Positions 60,171-64,000 of a stretch of 64,000 nt of DNA are shown piece by piece (the first letter of the stretch is position 1; every line of letters begins with the position of its first letter). The stretch lies in contig OU342633.1 in assembly GCA_910589415.1 (NCBI GenBank), positions 39,128,210 to 39,192,209 of the forward strand. Reading direction: 5' to 3'. Source of the DNA: Malachius bipustulatus. Taxonomy: Eukaryota > Arthropoda > Insecta > Coleoptera > Melyridae. The notes under the pieces are model-generated. The model had not been told where the DNA came from. It did not search any database and saw only the letters and a list, made by a program, of their open reading frames with translations. A program made the translations under genes and the position numbers.

Positions 60171-62879
60171 GACTGTGCTTGTCGAAAGACGTTTCCTTTC
60201 TGAGATATATAGGCCAAAAACTGAAATAGTGCCAAAATGCCAAAATTTGGGCGAAAAGTGTGAAAAACAAAAGCTCCGGGACAAATTTTTGCCTGCAAAC
60301 TTCAGATTCATGTGTAGTCATCCAAAGAACAAAGTGGGTGAAAAAATCGAAACTATAGCAAAATTTTCCTCTGAACCCCCGTTTTTTCCTAACTTATGCC
60401 TAGCCCAAAGCTGTAATTCGCCGCTTCAACTTATAAAAATGTGCAAAGCTATTAACTACGTTAAGAAATTTAGACTCAATTTTCGAGTTAATTATTGTCC
60501 TTGAACTAAATTTTGTAGATTTACGTGTTTAAAATTAAGGAATTTTGGGAGGAAAATGAAAATATTTCTAATTCTAGTTTACGCCCCTAAAATCCTTGCA
60601 CCCCTGGGCTATAGCTCTATTATCCCAATGGTTAAGACAATCCTGAATTCCGCATCAAAATTTAGGCAGTTGCAGATCAGTACTTTACTTACCAGGCAGT
60701 ACTAATAATTAATTCTATAGAACTCTTGAAAGAAAAGGGCCGTTTTTCACCGACTTCAGTTTGAAAAACTAAATCAGAAGTCATATAAAATTCTGTTTAA
60801 TATCCCAGTAACAGTCATAAATCATGCGGAAGACAATAAACGTACTATTGAATTATTTATTACAATTCCTTATAAAATCGATACGTGGGTAACGGGTGTT
60901 CTAAAAAGAGACCGTTTGGACTCATCCTACGAATGATAGAGTTTGTCCTGAATTCAGGTCTCTATTGTATATTTACAGCATAGGTACTATCATACAACAA
61001 GTTTATTGGAACCATGCTGAAATCTCGGTCTCTACGGAAATTTATTTGCTTCGTTGATAACCCGTTTAAATATTACAAGAGTAAAATTTGTAAACATATG
61101 GCTGCACCGGTAAAATACCGCGAAATCGGATTACCATTATACCCTTGGGCTCTCTATTTATACTTATTCCCCTCCCACATAAGGTGACGGTCATCAAGTT
61201 CCGAATCAATAGTTTTTCGGATCATTAGCCGTAACATTTTTTCAATTCAGAAATGTTTTCGTTCCTAGGTCGGTGTCTCATTTGCATATTATGTTTCCCT
61301 TGATGAAAACTATAAAAACCATTGAGGAAAATGCGGGAGATCTAGTTTCTGATTAAATTCTAATTTATGTGATTTTTAAGGCTTATATTTATTTATACAC
61401 AATGTAACGTTCGTTTCCCCGTTAATTATTAATTTAAATTCTTTTTTTTTTTTTGTTTCGTAAATCTAGCTTCAAAACAGAAAGGGAAATTATAGAATGA
61501 TTTTTTGTTTACTTTAAATTCAAGTCGAGAATCATAAAATATTTTCGTTGCTTTCCGGCTGAATTTTTTTTCAATAACTTCCTGCCAGGTGGTTCAGTTC
61601 CCTGTCATTGAACGGCCAGAGATTAGTCGAGTAAAATATCCGGCCCGTACATCCGTAGTTCGAGAGAATAATGCCAATAAATTCAGATACGCTGGGGAAG
61701 CGAGCTAGGTAAATATTCTGCTAATAATCAAATTGGCATCATAGTAGGTAGTAACCTCGGTGAGTACACAGAGAGAAGAAACTCGAGCACATCACGGGGA
61801 AGAAAACCAGCCGGTACGTGACGGATTAACTTCTTTCCTGTTTTCTTGAGTATTTTTTTTTAAATTTCAACAAATTCAAGTAATATGTGAATCAAAGTAC
61901 CCAGATTAAATTATTTGCAACCCTCAGCGTTGATGAGTGCAGGTACCAGTTAACACAGAGGTAAAGTTTTGCATTAATTATTTGCTGGAAGGCATAGTTC
62001 ATTTTCTGTTTTTTTAATAAGGTCCTGGGAATGGTTCTGTGAAATGGTCCTAAGAAATAGCTGTTAGGAAATTGTTTTTAAGAATGAGTTTTGTAAAATG
62101 ATGAGTTTGGCAATAAGTTTCCCTGAAGTCGATTATGTGAAGTCAAAGTAAAAAAATAAATCTTTTAGAACAAGATAAATTGTGTTTCACACACTTTGTA
62201 CTCATGTTAACAGAACGAGAATCCCCACGTTCACATCGGGACATTTATTGTAATACAGAAATGTTACAGGAAGATGAAACAGGAGGAGATTTGAAGTCAC
62301 AAGCAAAAGTAAATTGAGCGCCTTAAAATAGCTTATACGCGGGTACAGTAAAAAAAACCTCAAAAATAATAAAACGAGGCGGCCGACATCATCATGTTCA
62401 GGTTGAGATGAATGAAGGGATCTAAGAGAAAATTATTTCCTGGTTGATAAATGCCTTGTCTCCTGATTTTAAAACGTTTAAAAGTAATTGGGAACAGCCT
62501 GAATCAAGAAATCAACTTACAGGAAGAGAAAAGCTTAAAAGGCAGAAATTATTTCCGACTCGAACCTTCAGACAACATCGATTTGGGCCAGATTGTTTAT
62601 ACATATTATAATAATATGTCATATGTCACATGTAAAAGTTCGGAGTGTCCTATATTGACGCGTAGCGTAAAGCTTTTGCTGACTGTTATCATTTAATCTG
62701 ATGACCGATAGTCGAGCTCATAATGCGAGTTACATACGCCAGATATTCAAGGCCGATGCAAGCTCTGCAACTTTGAAGGTCTTCATAGGAATATTGTCTA
62801 GCTTATAAGAATAGTCCTATTGTTATCTAAATGTACCATTTCTATCATAAATATGAGTTATAAAATATTAATAAATCAC
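60171..62879. other. No gene recognised
   Basis: Holds short open frames (60175-60504, 62451-62696, plus) without known motifs. The second half may include the left part of the LTR of the element below, but I could not find its left edge. Confidence 0.4.
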
Positions 62880-62996
62880 TCTTAGTCTTGCCAGCACACG
62901 AAATAGACGCTAATTTTCTCTTTTGTAGAATTTAACGTTTCTTTTATAAAATAAATTAATTTTTAAAAAAGCTGCTGTTCGTCTTCGATTTATTTC
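62880..62996 (+). repeat. Right part of a probable 5' LTR
   Basis: Its right edge is set by the primer-binding-like site at 62997. It contains AATAAA-type poly(A) signals (about 62870 and 62950). The left edge and the matching 3' LTR are not visible, so the extent is uncertain. Confidence 0.45.
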
Positions 62997-63016
62997 TGGC
63001 GCAGTCACTAGTAGGA
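62997..63016 (+). promoter_or_regulatory. Probable tRNA primer-binding site of a Ty3-type element
   Basis: TGGCGCAGTCACTAGTAGGA. The TGGCGCAGTC start is the form I know from insect Ty3/gypsy elements primed by tRNA-Ser. An untranslated leader of about 420 bases follows before gag. Confidence 0.6.
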
Positions 63017-63439
63017 TTTGCACGGGTATCGGGAATAGACTTTTTCGCATTGTGTCGGTCAAGGATTATTTTCGAAATCCAGGTGTTTCAACATCGAAGT
63101 GCAAATTACGAACATTTTCGGGCTACCCTTCTGTGGACATCCCGTTGGTTTCCTATTCAAGGAGCAGACGACGTCAGCAAGCTGATCAAGTGCTGAGCAG
63201 CCCATCCAATCTTCGGCAAGGGTGTTCAACGAACAGACGAGAGTCGGGAAGAAACTGGTACGACGCGGGAGAAAACTGTAAGTGCCAAGTTCCTTTTGCC
63301 TTTCCTTTAACCCTATGGTAGGTTTCGAGGAGAGATAATTAAGAAATTTGAAAATAATGATTAAACATTGAATTTTAACATTTAACAAATAATTGTGAAA
63401 TACATAATTGAATAAATAATTTTTGTGAAACAATAATTA

Positions 63440-64000
63440 ATGAGCGAATTAGATAGCTTTCTTAAAGAGTTAATTTCATTAAATTTTGAATCAAGGGTGA
63501 ATTCTGATAGAGCTAATACTAGCACAATGACGCCGCCAACAACGCAACAAGTTGAAATCAACTGGCAACTTTTAAAAGCTAAAATAAGCAATATTAAACC
63601 ATTTGACGGTGATAGTAATACTTTAAGTAAATTTGTTTCTCAATGTGAAAAGTTGATAGATACATACAAAAATTATAATGACCAATCCTTACATAATCAC
63701 ATTTTTGAATGTATAAAAGAAAAATTGGTAGGTAAAGCAGAGGTTATGGTTGGAAATCGTATTGAACTTACTACTTGGAATACACTTAAAGCAGCATTAA
63801 TTCAGTGTTTTTCTGATCGAAGAAATCTTGATTGCTTAATTCAAGAATTGACTAGAACAAGGCCCTTTCGTAACGAAAACATGATAGATTTTGGTGCAAG
63901 ACTTCAATTGTTGAGAAGTACTGTAGTGCAGAGAATAAGTAATGATTTAAACTTAAATCAAAATGAAAAAATATGCGAAATTAATCATTGCGAAAAAACA
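63440..64000 (+). CDS. Gag-like protein of an LTR retrotransposon, 5' part
   Basis: Open from the ATG at 63440 to the window edge, 187 codons without a stop. Begins MSELDSFLKELISLNF. A PFDGDSNTLSKFVSQCEKL motif (about residues 60-78) and CLIQELTRTRPFRNENMIDF, then GARLQ (about residues 132-156) are typical of capsid regions of insect Ty3-type gag. Known role: packaging of the element's RNA in cytoplasmic particles. Together with the upstream primer site it marks a plus-strand element continuing to the right. Zinc knuckle, protease and polymerase would lie outside. The start fits because it is the first ATG of the frame after the leader. Confidence 0.75.
   Translation, partial: MSELDSFLKELISLNFESRVNSDRANTSTMTPPTTQQVEINWQLLKAKISNIKPFDGDSNTLSKFVSQCEKLIDTYKNYNDQSLHNHIFECIKEKLVGKAEVMVGNRIELTTWNTLKAALIQCFSDRRNLDCLIQELTRTRPFRNENMIDFGARLQLLRSTVVQRISNDLNLNQNEKICEINHCEKT

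Overview
This is eukaryotic DNA, almost certainly from an insect. It is AT-rich, its genes are split by introns with GT/AG borders, and it is dense with non-LTR retrotransposon relics, inverted-repeat elements and a Ty3-type LTR element. The only host gene I can recognise is a cadherin on the minus strand whose domain layout and wording match insect Cadherin-87A (Cad87A). The insect order cannot be fixed from the sequence.

Layout. 1-19.1 kb: fourteen minus-strand exons of Cad87A, covering cadherin repeats 1 to 11 and the start of 12. The signal-peptide exon (beyond 19.1 kb) and the 3' part (before position 1) are not seen. 1.38-9.63 kb: a large insertion in one Cad87A intron, made of about 22 near-identical 314-bp units. 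Four are in minus orientation and eighteen in plus orientation, head to head, flanked by a 13-bp target-site duplication. 8.07-9.48 kb: a DNA transposon nested in the last unit. 13.4-14.8 kb: a LINE relic in another Cad87A intron. 17.3-34.2 kb: several foldback elements and MITEs. 41.2-42.7 kb: a hAT-like element with an 8-bp duplication. 45.0-46.2 and 55.6-57.0 kb: decayed LINEs. 52.2-54.7 kb: a second, diverged, two-copy head-to-head version of the 314-bp family, with its own 14-bp duplication and a fresh LINE inserted into one copy. 63.0-64.0 kb: the leader and gag start of an LTR retrotransposon that runs out of the window. The long stretches in between hold no gene I can support.

Main discovery. 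Each 314-bp unit carries a complete type I hammerhead ribozyme: the CUGAAGA core box, a 4-bp stem II, GAAA, a minimal self-complementary stem III, a cleavable GUC, and a long stem I with an 8x8 internal loop. A tandem array of such units should give 314-nt RNAs that cut themselves out and can be circularised. This is the layout of the animal retrozymes and of the hammerhead repeats tied to Penelope-like elements.

The two insertions have different-sized target duplications but end at the same two places in the unit, and both are head to head. I infer reverse transcription of circular or concatemeric ribozyme RNA with priming from both sides of one target break. Four of the ribozymes lie in sense orientation inside the Cad87A intron and could cut its pre-mRNA.
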